64,000 nucleotides of DNA, from positions 1 through 64,000 of the forward strand of contig NZ_JADFAJ010000001.1 in assembly GCF_015665295.1 (NCBI RefSeq). The letters are read 5' to 3'. The translations under genes were made by a program, and so were the position numbers. Below are positions 28,229 to 36,278 of this stretch, one piece after another; position 1 is the first letter of the stretch; each line of letters starts with the position of its first letter. This DNA comes from Maricaulis sp. GTDB lineage: Bacteria > Pseudomonadota > Alphaproteobacteria > Caulobacterales > Maricaulaceae. Under the pieces are notes generated by a model. That model was not told the DNA's origin. It saw only the letters and a list, made by a program, of their open reading frames with translations, and did not search any database.

Positions 28229-29341
28229 TCAGCTCGCCCCCGCGCCGGATTTCGGACCTTCATGCGGAACCGCCAGAGTCGCCGCATAGGCCGATGGCGT
28301 CTGTCCGGTCTCGCGCTTGAACACGGCATTGAAAACCGACTTGGAACTGAAGCCGGCGGTGAAGGCGAGATCGATGACACGCTGTCGGGTCCCCGTCCGG
28401 GCATCCGCCTGCATCATCGCGCAGACATCCTCGATCCGCAGCGCGTTGATATAGTCGTTGAAATTCCGACCTGTCGCCGACTTGATGGCCAGGGTGACCG
28501 CGCGTTCGGACAGGCCCGATGCCGTCGCGACTTCCTGTCGTGTCAGCCGGGGCTCGGTATAGAGCGCCTCATCACGCACGCAGGCTTCGACGCGCCGGAA
28601 ATCAGCCTGCGCAACGTCGCCCGCCTCCGCCGTTTCAGCGGCTTTTTGCGACGCGGCACGCCCTTCGGCCCAGACCTCGAGGGCCCGGCCTTCGAGGCCT
28701 GCAAACAGACGAGTATGCTGAACGGACAGGACAACCAGCACGAAGAGCGACGCCAGCGAGACTGCGATCTGGAAAACATAGGCCGACTGGCTACCCAGCC
28801 AGGGCCAGTAAGGGTGCAGCCAATGCGCGTCCATTCGCAGCAGGTCGAACACGCCATCAACCACATAGAAGGCGAGCATCGCGACCATCCAGTTCAACTG
28901 AATGGTCCGCGCATCAGAGCGCATATCTCGCGTCGCGCGATGGAAGCGGCCAACCAGCAAAAATGCCGCTGCGGAATAGGCAAAAAGGCTGATCCGGGCC
29001 GCGTGTTCGACCAGTCCGATTTGCGGGGTCAGCGCGAGCGCTGCCAGAAAGGGGAGCGCATGCGGCCAGTCCCGCCATCGCAGCGCCGGACCGGCAATGA
29101 TCACACTGCGCACGATGAGATAGACCAGGGGCGGATAGGCCAGCCGGAAGGCGGGGGTCACCAGCCAGATATCGCGGAAACCCGACGTCTCTTCAAGGAA
29201 GTTGAAGACCATCCAGGTCGCCGACATCGCCAGCAAGGCCGACACGGCGCGCAGGCGCGGCTGCGCCACGGTCAGGGCGATACCCAGGCCGGCGACAGCG
29301 ATCATGGCGAATTGCAGGAGATTGACGGCAAACAGGGTCAT
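28229..29341 (-). CDS. AraC-family transcriptional regulator with N-terminal multi-TM domain
   Basis: Several hydrophobic segments, then C-terminal VATASGLSERAVTLAIKSATGRNFNDYINALRIEDV...VIDLAFTAGFSSKSVFNAVFKRETGQTPSAY. Confidence 0.92.
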   Translation of the reverse strand: MTLFAVNLLQFAMIAVAGLGIALTVAQPRLRAVSALLAMSATWMVFNFLEETSGFRDIWLVTPAFRLAYPPLVYLIVRSVIIAGPALRWRDWPHALPFLAALALTPQIGLVEHAARISLFAYSAAAFLLVGRFHRATRDMRSDARTIQLNWMVAMLAFYVVDGVFDLLRMDAHWLHPYWPWLGSQSAYVFQIAVSLASLFVLVVLSVQHTRLFAGLEGRALEVWAEGRAASQKAAETAEAGDVAQADFRRVEACVRDEALYTEPRLTRQEVATASGLSERAVTLAIKSATGRNFNDYINALRIEDVCAMMQADARTGTRQRVIDLAFTAGFSSKSVFNAVFKRETGQTPSAYAATLAVPHEGPKSGAGAS

Positions 29342-29399
29342 GTGACGAGACTAGCCACCGCGAAGCCGAAGACAATCTTTGACCATCAGGCTCCGACCC

Positions 29400-29699
29400 T
29401 CAGGTCTTCCAGCCGCGGAATTCGCGGTACTCCCGGATCGCCGCCAACGCCCGACCTCTGTCCTCTCGCCCGCCACCGGCCAGCGCGATCTCAACCAGGC
29501 GGAACAAGTGTTCAGGTGCCTCGCGCAAGGCATCGCGGTCGGCCTCGAACAGCGTGATCGGTCCTGACGCATCGACCACGCCAAGAAAGGATTGCTCGAC
29601 CCGCCACAGGCATGCCCTCAGTCCGCCATCGCGCGATCGATAGCGCAGCGCGAGAAACAGCAGGATGGCGACCAGGACAATCGGGACAAGCAGGGCCAT
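29400..29699 (-). CDS. Small membrane-anchored hypothetical protein (99 aa)
   Basis: N-terminal TM helix MALLVPIVLVAILLFLALRYRSR plus soluble tail. Confidence 0.55.
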   Translation of the reverse strand: MALLVPIVLVAILLFLALRYRSRDGGLRACLWRVEQSFLGVVDASGPITLFEADRDALREAPEHLFRLVEIALAGGGREDRGRALAAIREYREFRGWKT

Positions 29700-29708
29700 C
29701 CTGAATTT

Positions 29709-30746
29709 CTATTCGGCTGCGGCACTCGCCTCAATCGCCGCGATCACGGCACGCAGGTCAACAAACTTGAAGTTCTGCCCGCCGGTATCATTCTCGTCGT
29801 CCTGCACCACCAGAACACCGGCCGGAAAGTCAGGTCCGAGATCGGCGGCAGAGATGTCCAGACCATCCGTGTGGGTCACGCCGTCGATCGCCGCGTCGAC
29901 AATCTGCAGGCGCGTCACGAAGGCATGGCTCTCGAGCTCATAGACCGCATAGGTGTTGTCGCCCTGGCTGGAGACGACCAGCCAGCCGCCGGTCTCGCCT
30001 TGCGGCAGAAGGGCCGCGCCTTCGGCATCAGCGGTGATCTCGCGACCATCGGTGACGGCAATCGGCTGAGGTTCGACCGGATCGGTGGGCTCGGCACCCA
30101 TGGTCCAGACCCCGACATTTTCCTCATTCATGTAGAGGCGGCCGGTACGGTCATCGGCAACACAGCCTTCCGCGATCGTTCCCAGCGTGACGCGGCGGAC
30201 TTCCTCGGTCGTGACCATGGCGCCATCCCAGCCCAGCGCATACTGGACGAAAGTGCCCGGCTCCTTGTCGGAGAGGAAAGCATAGAGCGCCTGGTCGACG
30301 GGTGAGCGATAGAGGCAGAAGCCATAAGGCTCGGTGACATTCTCGACTGTCACCGCCCCGACATAGGAGACCGCCCGGCTCGCCGGATCGATGAAGAAGA
30401 AGGCAATTCCGCCATTGGACCGGTCGGATGCGGCCGCGATATCGACGGTCCGGTCACCCAGGTCGAACCCGTAGCGGACATCGACATTGTTGAGCCGGCC
30501 TTCCGGCAAGTAGGCATGCTCGGCGCCACTCATCGTGTAGACATAGACGCCATTGTCCTTGTCCGTGCCGAAAATCAGGCTGTCAGCCGGGTTGGCGGCA
30601 ACCCAGACCGCCGGATCATCGGCTGCATCGCCGGTACCGGCAACGCTGGCCGTCTCGACAGCGGCCTCGATCACAACCGGCGGCAGGCCCTGGCTGCAGG
30701 CCGCGAGGGCGCTGGCGCCAGCGAAAAGTCCGAGCAGCTGTTTCAT
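29709..30746 (-). CDS. Beta-propeller phytase-like lipoprotein
   Basis: MKQLLGLFAGASALAACSQG lipobox; DAADDPAVWVAANPADSLIFGTDKDNGVYVY; LNNVDVRYGFDLGDRTVDIAAASDRSN; GCVADDRTGRLYMNEENVGVW; GLDISAADLGPDFPAGVLVVQDDEN. Confidence 0.88.
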   Translation of the reverse strand: MKQLLGLFAGASALAACSQGLPPVVIEAAVETASVAGTGDAADDPAVWVAANPADSLIFGTDKDNGVYVYTMSGAEHAYLPEGRLNNVDVRYGFDLGDRTVDIAAASDRSNGGIAFFFIDPASRAVSYVGAVTVENVTEPYGFCLYRSPVDQALYAFLSDKEPGTFVQYALGWDGAMVTTEEVRRVTLGTIAEGCVADDRTGRLYMNEENVGVWTMGAEPTDPVEPQPIAVTDGREITADAEGAALLPQGETGGWLVVSSQGDNTYAVYELESHAFVTRLQIVDAAIDGVTHTDGLDISAADLGPDFPAGVLVVQDDENDTGGQNFKFVDLRAVIAAIEASAAAE

Positions 30747-30821
30747 CTTGTCTCTCCCGTCCATGACGGGCGCGATAGCGTGCGGCGACAGCGCCGCCAA
30801 GCCCTTGCTGCGCGACATTTC

Positions 30822-30855
30822 CGTGACAATCGGCAGGTGATTTCGCGTTGTCACG
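30822..30855. promoter_or_regulatory. Inverted repeat CGTGACAA-N18-TTGTCACG between phytase and TonB receptor genes
   Basis: Perfect 8-bp inverted repeat in the divergent intergenic region. Confidence 0.4.
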
Positions 30856-30985
30856 TAGGATCAAACAAAACGACACAAAGGTGAGACCGTAACGTCATCA
30901 TCATGTAGCGGATCCGCGCGCATAGAGGCCGCAACTTTGCCCGACCGGGCAAGGCATCAGTCATGTACATGTGAGGGGGACTCCC

Positions 30986-33793
30986 ATGAAGAAGACCATC
31001 GCCATGCTCGGCACGGCCTCCGTGCTCGCGCTCGCGGCCGCCTCGGCCGCCCAGGCCGGCACGATTGCCGGCCGCGTCACCGACGCTTCGGAGACCATCG
31101 GGCTGGAAGGCGCCGTTGTCCGCATCCTGGAAACCGGCCAGACAGCCACTGTCGGCGCCGACGGCACATTCCGGGTCACCGGCCTCGCCGCCGGCGATTA
31201 TACGCTGCGCATCACCTATGTCGGCGCTCCGGTCCGCGAAGTCAGCGTCAGCCTCGCCAATGTGAGCGACACCGTCTCGCCGACCATCACGCTTGGCGAT
31301 GATGTCGCTTATGTCGACAACATCCTGGTCATGGGCCAGCGCGGCGCGCTCAACTCAGCCCTGTCGCGCCAGCGCGCCAATGACGGCAATATCGCCGTCC
31401 TGTCCTCGGATGCGATCGGTCAGTTCCCGGACGAGAACGTCGCCGAAGCCGCCCGCCGCGCCGTCGGTGTGAACGTGCTGAACGACCAGGGCGAAGGCCG
31501 CTTCGTCTCGATCCGCGGTCTTGATCCGAACCTGGTCTCGACCTCGATCAACGGTGTCCGCCTGGTATCGCCGGAAGCCGAAGACCGCCAGGTCGGCCTC
31601 GACGTCATCGACGCTGACGTGCTGTCCTCGGTCGTGATCAACAAGTCGCTCCTGCCGAACATGGATGGCGACAGTGTCGGCGGCAATGTCGAGATCGAGA
31701 CCATGTCCGGCCTCGACGTCGATGGCATGTATCTGCGCGCCCGCGTCGCCGGTCTGTACTCGGATGGCGAGGAAGAATTCGGGCATCGCGGCTCGATCAA
31801 CTGGGCCAACAATTTCATGGGCGGCCGCCTCGGCATTGCCGGATCGCTGTCCTACCAGCAGCGCGTTTTCGGCTCCGACAGTTTCGAAGTCGATGGCGGC
31901 TGGGATGTCGATGAAAGCGTCGCTTTCCCGAATGAAGTCGAGATGCGCAACTACCAGGTCACGCGCGAGCGCACGACCGCTGCGCTGAACGTCGACTACC
32001 GCGTCAACAATGATCTCAGCCTGTACGCGCGCACGACCTGGTCCGATTTCTCGGATCAGGAATACCGCAGCCGGGTCGAGATCAAGTTCGAAGATGCCGA
32101 CTATGACGACGTCAATTCGAGCGGCAATCTCGCCGTCTTCACGACGTCGGACATGGATATTGACCGCGACATCAAGGACCGCCTCGAAACCCAGATGATC
32201 TTCGCCAGCGATTTCGGCGGCGAATGGCTGAACGGCAATACGGCGGTCGACTGGTCGCTGTCCTACGTCTATGCCGAGGAAGAAGAGCCGAACCGTCTCG
32301 ACGTCGATTTCCGCTACACCTTCGAGGATGGCGAGAGCTTCGCCGTCGATTCCACCAATCCGCTGCGTCCGCAGCTGATCTTTGGCGGCGGCGTCACGAC
32401 GGACCGCGTGTTTGACGCCTCGAACTACGAGAATAATGGCTTCGAGCTGACCAACGGCCTGTCGCAGGACCGTGAATATGCGGCCACGATCAATGTCCGC
32501 CACGACCTGACCCTTGGCGGCCTGCCGAGCTATGTTCAGTACGGCCTCCGCGCCCGCACCCGCGACAAGAAATATGCCCTCGACTTCGACGTCTATGACG
32601 ACGCCGATCTCCTTCTGTCCGACGTCGGCCGCACGGTCGATTACGGCCAGGGCCCGATCGGTCCGGTTGCAAACCCGGGCGACGTCCGCGATTTCTTCTT
32701 CTCGAATCTGGGAAGCCTCGACTATGAGGCCAATGACAGCGATATCGACAGCTTCGGCGCCTCCTATCGCGTCGAGGAAGATGTGCTGGCCGGATACCTG
32801 ATGGGCTCGGTCGAGAACGGCCCGCTGCGCATCGTCGGCGGTGTCCGTGTCGAGCAGACCGACATGGCGGCCCGCGGCTATGAAACCTTCCTCGCCGAGG
32901 AAGACGCCACGGTGGGCGGTATCGTCCTGACCGAGGATACGGTCTTCGTGACGCCGACCAGCGCCGGCGACGACTATACCGACGTGCTTCCGTCCATCCT
33001 GGCGCGTTATGAGCTGACCGAAAATGTCATCGTGCGCGGTGCCTATTTCGCCTCGATCCAGCGCCCCAATCCGGGCCAGTTCGCGCCGCGCATCCTGGTC
33101 GAACAGAATGACGACAACGAAGTGGAAGGCGAGTTCGGCAATCCGGACCTGGAGCGCCTGGAAGCCGACAATTTCGACGTCTCGATCGAGTGGTATCCGA
33201 ACAATGACTCGGTCATCTACCTCGGCTATTTCTTCAAGGACCTCGAAAACGTTATCGGCAGCGTCGGCTATGAAGACATCACGCTGAACGGTCGCTTCTT
33301 CGACGAGGCCTCCTCCTTCATCAACCTGCCGCAGGCGGAAGTGTCGGGCATTGAGTTCAACTACCAGCAGGCGCTCGACTTCCTGCCGGTCGAAGGCTTC
33401 ATTGCCGGCTTCAACTATACGGCGACCGACAGTGAGGCGACGCTGGCCGACGGCCGTGTCATTCCGCTGCCGCGCCAGTCGGACACGGTCTGGAACGCAG
33501 TGCTTGGCTATGACAATGGCCCCTGGGACCTGCGAGCCGTCCTCTCGACCCGCTCGGAATATCTCGACGAGATCCGCGGCGGTGTTGACGAAGACCGCTG
33601 GGTACTCGAGCACAGCCAGCTCGATCTGTCGGCCAAGTACCAGTTCAACGATGTGCTGCAGGTCTTCGGCGATCTGAAGAATGTCACCGACGAACCCTAT
33701 CGCGCAGTCACCCGCCCGGACGGGATCGACCGTGTCGAGCAGCTCGAAGAATACGGCTGGTCCGCCGTCTTCGGTGTCCGCGTCACCTACTAG
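30986..33793 (+). CDS. TonB-dependent receptor with N-terminal carboxypeptidase-regulatory-like domain
   Basis: Signal peptide; AGTIAGRVTDASETIGLEGAVVRILETGQTATVGADGTFRVTGLAAGDYTLRITYVG; plug motif VAEAARRAVGVNV...ISIRG-like VSIRGLDPNLVSTSINGVRL; C-terminal aromatic beta-barrel end VFGVRVTY. Confidence 0.95.
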   Translation: MKKTIAMLGTASVLALAAASAAQAGTIAGRVTDASETIGLEGAVVRILETGQTATVGADGTFRVTGLAAGDYTLRITYVGAPVREVSVSLANVSDTVSPTITLGDDVAYVDNILVMGQRGALNSALSRQRANDGNIAVLSSDAIGQFPDENVAEAARRAVGVNVLNDQGEGRFVSIRGLDPNLVSTSINGVRLVSPEAEDRQVGLDVIDADVLSSVVINKSLLPNMDGDSVGGNVEIETMSGLDVDGMYLRARVAGLYSDGEEEFGHRGSINWANNFMGGRLGIAGSLSYQQRVFGSDSFEVDGGWDVDESVAFPNEVEMRNYQVTRERTTAALNVDYRVNNDLSLYARTTWSDFSDQEYRSRVEIKFEDADYDDVNSSGNLAVFTTSDMDIDRDIKDRLETQMIFASDFGGEWLNGNTAVDWSLSYVYAEEEEPNRLDVDFRYTFEDGESFAVDSTNPLRPQLIFGGGVTTDRVFDASNYENNGFELTNGLSQDREYAATINVRHDLTLGGLPSYVQYGLRARTRDKKYALDFDVYDDADLLLSDVGRTVDYGQGPIGPVANPGDVRDFFFSNLGSLDYEANDSDIDSFGASYRVEEDVLAGYLMGSVENGPLRIVGGVRVEQTDMAARGYETFLAEEDATVGGIVLTEDTVFVTPTSAGDDYTDVLPSILARYELTENVIVRGAYFASIQRPNPGQFAPRILVEQNDDNEVEGEFGNPDLERLEADNFDVSIEWYPNNDSVIYLGYFFKDLENVIGSVGYEDITLNGRFFDEASSFINLPQAEVSGIEFNYQQALDFLPVEGFIAGFNYTATDSEATLADGRVIPLPRQSDTVWNAVLGYDNGPWDLRAVLSTRSEYLDEIRGGVDEDRWVLEHSQLDLSAKYQFNDVLQVFGDLKNVTDEPYRAVTRPDGIDRVEQLEEYGWSAVFGVRVTY

Positions 33794-33831
33794 GACGCTG
33801 ACATAGACACGGCGTTGCCGACACGAGGAAC

Positions 33832-33863
33832 ACGCCCCGGATCGCAAGGTCCGGGGCGTTTTT
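33832..33863 (+). terminator. Intrinsic terminator after TonB receptor
   Basis: ACGCCCCGG-atcgcaaggt-CCGGGGCGTTTTT. Confidence 0.88.
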
Positions 33864-33939
33864 CATGACTGGCTGACGCGCGCCTGATCGCGACACACAA
33901 GCATCGCCAACCTGTCACGCAAGCGTTGCAGATCGCCCA

Positions 33940-34046
33940 TAGAAGGACGCCAACCCGCTCCTCCCCGATCGGGCTTGCTCCTCGATTTTCCCTCCGAGAT
34001 GCACACAACTGGGCCGCCCCGGGAAACCGGAGCGGCCCTTTTTCTT
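33940..34046 (+). ncRNA. Candidate trans-acting small RNA with repeated anti-Shine-Dalgarno motifs (5' end not determined)
   Basis: CTCCTCCCC (33958-33966), CTCCTC (33978-33983) and CCCTCC (33990-33995) followed by a strong intrinsic terminator; no convincing CDS. Confidence 0.45.
34011..34046 (+). terminator. Orphan intrinsic terminator, + strand
   Basis: GGGCCGC-C-CCGG-GAAA-CCGG-A-GCGGCCC followed by TTTTTCTTT. T-run only on the + side although the neighbouring gene is on -. Confidence 0.85.
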
Positions 34047-34062
34047 TGTGCTTTTCCGACGA

Positions 34063-34650
34063 TCAGACGTTGCGACGGATCGCAGCCCGGATCAGCGCGT
34101 AAGCGTCGTCGCTATTCCATTCCGCCGGCGCCGGCACACGCCCGATCTCGCGACCCTGGCCGTCATAGAGAATGGACATGGGCAGGCCGATCGCCCGCAC
34201 CAGGCTGGGGCTGGAGAAAGTCTGGTCATGGATGAGCGGAAGATTGTCGAGCTCCATCCGGGTCAGGAAGTCACGCGCATCCTCGATCGAGCGGTCCAGC
34301 GTCACCGTGACGACCTGGAAGTCGTCGCCGCCAAGCTCGGCCTGGAGTTCGGACAGGGCCGGCATTTCCTCGACGCAGGGACCACACCAGGTCGCCCAGT
34401 AATTCACCAGAATGACCTGACCGCGATAATCCGACAGCCGAACTTCCGCGCCATCGCCGCCCAGATAGGCGAGCGCCGGTTGCGGCGGCGCATCGTCGAT
34501 CGTCACGAAAGCCCGCATCTCACCATGGGCATAGCTGTCGAGTGCACCGGTTTCGCCCTTGTCCATGGCGGAAAACACCACGTATAGAAGGCCCGCAATA
34601 CCAATAAGGGGCATGGCAATAAGCCCGGCCTTGAGCGGCGAAAATTTCAT
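34063..34650 (-). CDS. tlpA: TlpA-family thiol:disulfide reductase
   Basis: [30 protein letters not shown] (WCGPC). Start MKFSPLKAG. Confidence 0.92.
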   Translation of the reverse strand: MKFSPLKAGLIAMPLIGIAGLLYVVFSAMDKGETGALDSYAHGEMRAFVTIDDAPPQPALAYLGGDGAEVRLSDYRGQVILVNYWATWCGPCVEEMPALSELQAELGGDDFQVVTVTLDRSIEDARDFLTRMELDNLPLIHDQTFSSPSLVRAIGLPMSILYDGQGREIGRVPAPAEWNSDDAYALIRAAIRRNV

Positions 34651-34677
34651 CTCAATCTCCTTTACGGGCATTCCGAC

Positions 34678-36096
34678 ATGGCTGACGATATCCCCGAGAC
34701 CGCGCCGACGAAATCCTCCAGTGCGATGTGGGGAGGCCGTTTTTCAGCCGGCCCGTCCGCCGTCATGGAAGCCATCAACGCGTCGATCGATGTCGATCAA
34801 CGCATGGCGGATCAGGATATTGATGGTTCCCTGGCCCACAGCCGAATGTTGGCCGCTACGGGGGTAATTTCAAGCGAGGATGCTGCGGCGATCCAGCGCG
34901 GGCTGGAACAGGTGCGTTCGGAGATCCATGCCGGCGACTTCCCGTGGTCGAAAGCGCTTGAAGACGTTCACATGAATGTCGAGGCGCGGCTGAAGGCGAT
35001 TATCGGCGAACCGGCCGGCCGGCTACACACGGCACGCTCTCGCAATGACCAGGTCGCCACCGATTTCCGCCTTTGGCTGCGCGATGCCTGCGACCGGATC
35101 GACGCCATGCTGGCCGCCTACCAGACCGCGCTGGTCCAGCAGGCCGAGACCCATGCCGACCAGGTCATGCCCGGCTTCACCCATCTGCAGACCGCCCAGC
35201 CGGTCTCGCTCGGTCACCACCTTCTGAGCTATGTCGAAGTCGCCCAGCGCGATCGCGGCCGCTTCGCCGATGCCCGCAAGCGTCTCAATGAGAGCCCGCT
35301 CGGCTGTGCGGCGCTGGCCGGGACCGCCTTCCCGATCGACCGCGAGATGACGGCGAAGGCACTGGGCTTTGATCGTCCCATGGCCAACTCGCTCGACGGG
35401 GTCGCCGCGCGCGACTTCGCACTGGAAGTCCTGTCGGCCGCCGCCATCTGCGCGGTGAACCTGTCGCGCTTCGCCGAGGAGATCGTGTTGTGGTGCACGC
35501 GTCGTTTCGGCTTTGCCACCTTGTCGGACGCCTGGTCGACCGGTTCTTCCATCATGCCGCAAAAGCGCAATCCGGACGCCGCCGAACTGGTGCGCGCCAA
35601 GCCGGGCCGCATCATTGGCTCGCTGACCGGCCTGCTGACCGTGGTGAAGGGCCTGCCGCTGGCCTATTCCAAGGATCTGCAGGAGGACAAGGCACCGGTC
35701 TTCCAGGCGATTGACGATCTCGAGCTGGCCCTGCTCTCGATGGCCGGCATGGCGGCCGACCTCACCTTTTTCCCGGCCGCACTCGAAGAGGCCGCCGGCG
35801 AAGCCTATTCCGATGCCACAGACCTGGCGGACTATGTGGTGCGCGAACTGGGCAAGCCCTTCCGCGATGCACACCATATCTCCGGCTCCATCGTCAAACT
35901 GGCCGAGGCCAAAGGCGTGCCGCTGTCACTGCTGCCGCTGGCCGACATGCAAAGCGTCGAGCCGGCTATCGACGACAGCGTGTTTTCGGTGTTGAGTGCG
36001 CGAGCCTCGATGTCGAGCCGCACCAGTTTCGGCGGCACATCGCCGGTGCGGGTTCGTGAACAGGTCGCGGTCTGGAAAGACCGCCTGGGATGCTGA
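34678..36096 (+). CDS. argH: Argininosuccinate lyase
   Basis: [66 protein letters not shown]. Confidence 0.98.
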   Translation: MADDIPETAPTKSSSAMWGGRFSAGPSAVMEAINASIDVDQRMADQDIDGSLAHSRMLAATGVISSEDAAAIQRGLEQVRSEIHAGDFPWSKALEDVHMNVEARLKAIIGEPAGRLHTARSRNDQVATDFRLWLRDACDRIDAMLAAYQTALVQQAETHADQVMPGFTHLQTAQPVSLGHHLLSYVEVAQRDRGRFADARKRLNESPLGCAALAGTAFPIDREMTAKALGFDRPMANSLDGVAARDFALEVLSAAAICAVNLSRFAEEIVLWCTRRFGFATLSDAWSTGSSIMPQKRNPDAAELVRAKPGRIIGSLTGLLTVVKGLPLAYSKDLQEDKAPVFQAIDDLELALLSMAGMAADLTFFPAALEEAAGEAYSDATDLADYVVRELGKPFRDAHHISGSIVKLAEAKGVPLSLLPLADMQSVEPAIDDSVFSVLSARASMSSRTSFGGTSPVRVREQVAVWKDRLGC

Positions 36097-36107
36097 AAGG
36101 AATTGCG

Positions 36108-36245
36108 ATGAAACGTCTGGCCAGCCTCACCCTTGTTGTCCTCAGCGCGCTCGCCGTGGCCGCCTGTGGCCTGCGCGGAAACCTGGAACGTCCCGACCCG
36201 CTTTGGGGCGACCGGCCACCGGCCGAAGAGGATGCCGGCGAGTAA
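36108..36245 (+). CDS. lptM: Small lipoprotein, LptM/YifL-like (45 aa); below ORF-track length cutoff
   Basis: MKRLASLTLVVLSALAVAACGLRGNLERPDPLWGDRPPAEEDAGE*. Lipobox VAAC followed by GLRG.L..P, directly downstream of argH. Confidence 0.8.
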   Translation: MKRLASLTLVVLSALAVAACGLRGNLERPDPLWGDRPPAEEDAGE

Positions 36246-36278
36246 GCCCGGCCATCCGGCACGGCTCACCAAAGTGTA

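Noticed and set aside
31355-33847. 830-aa minus-strand ORF antisense to the TonB receptor
   Set aside because: High-GC codon-bias mirror ORF; low-complexity D/V/I/E-rich translation with no domain. The + strand TonB receptor is unambiguous.
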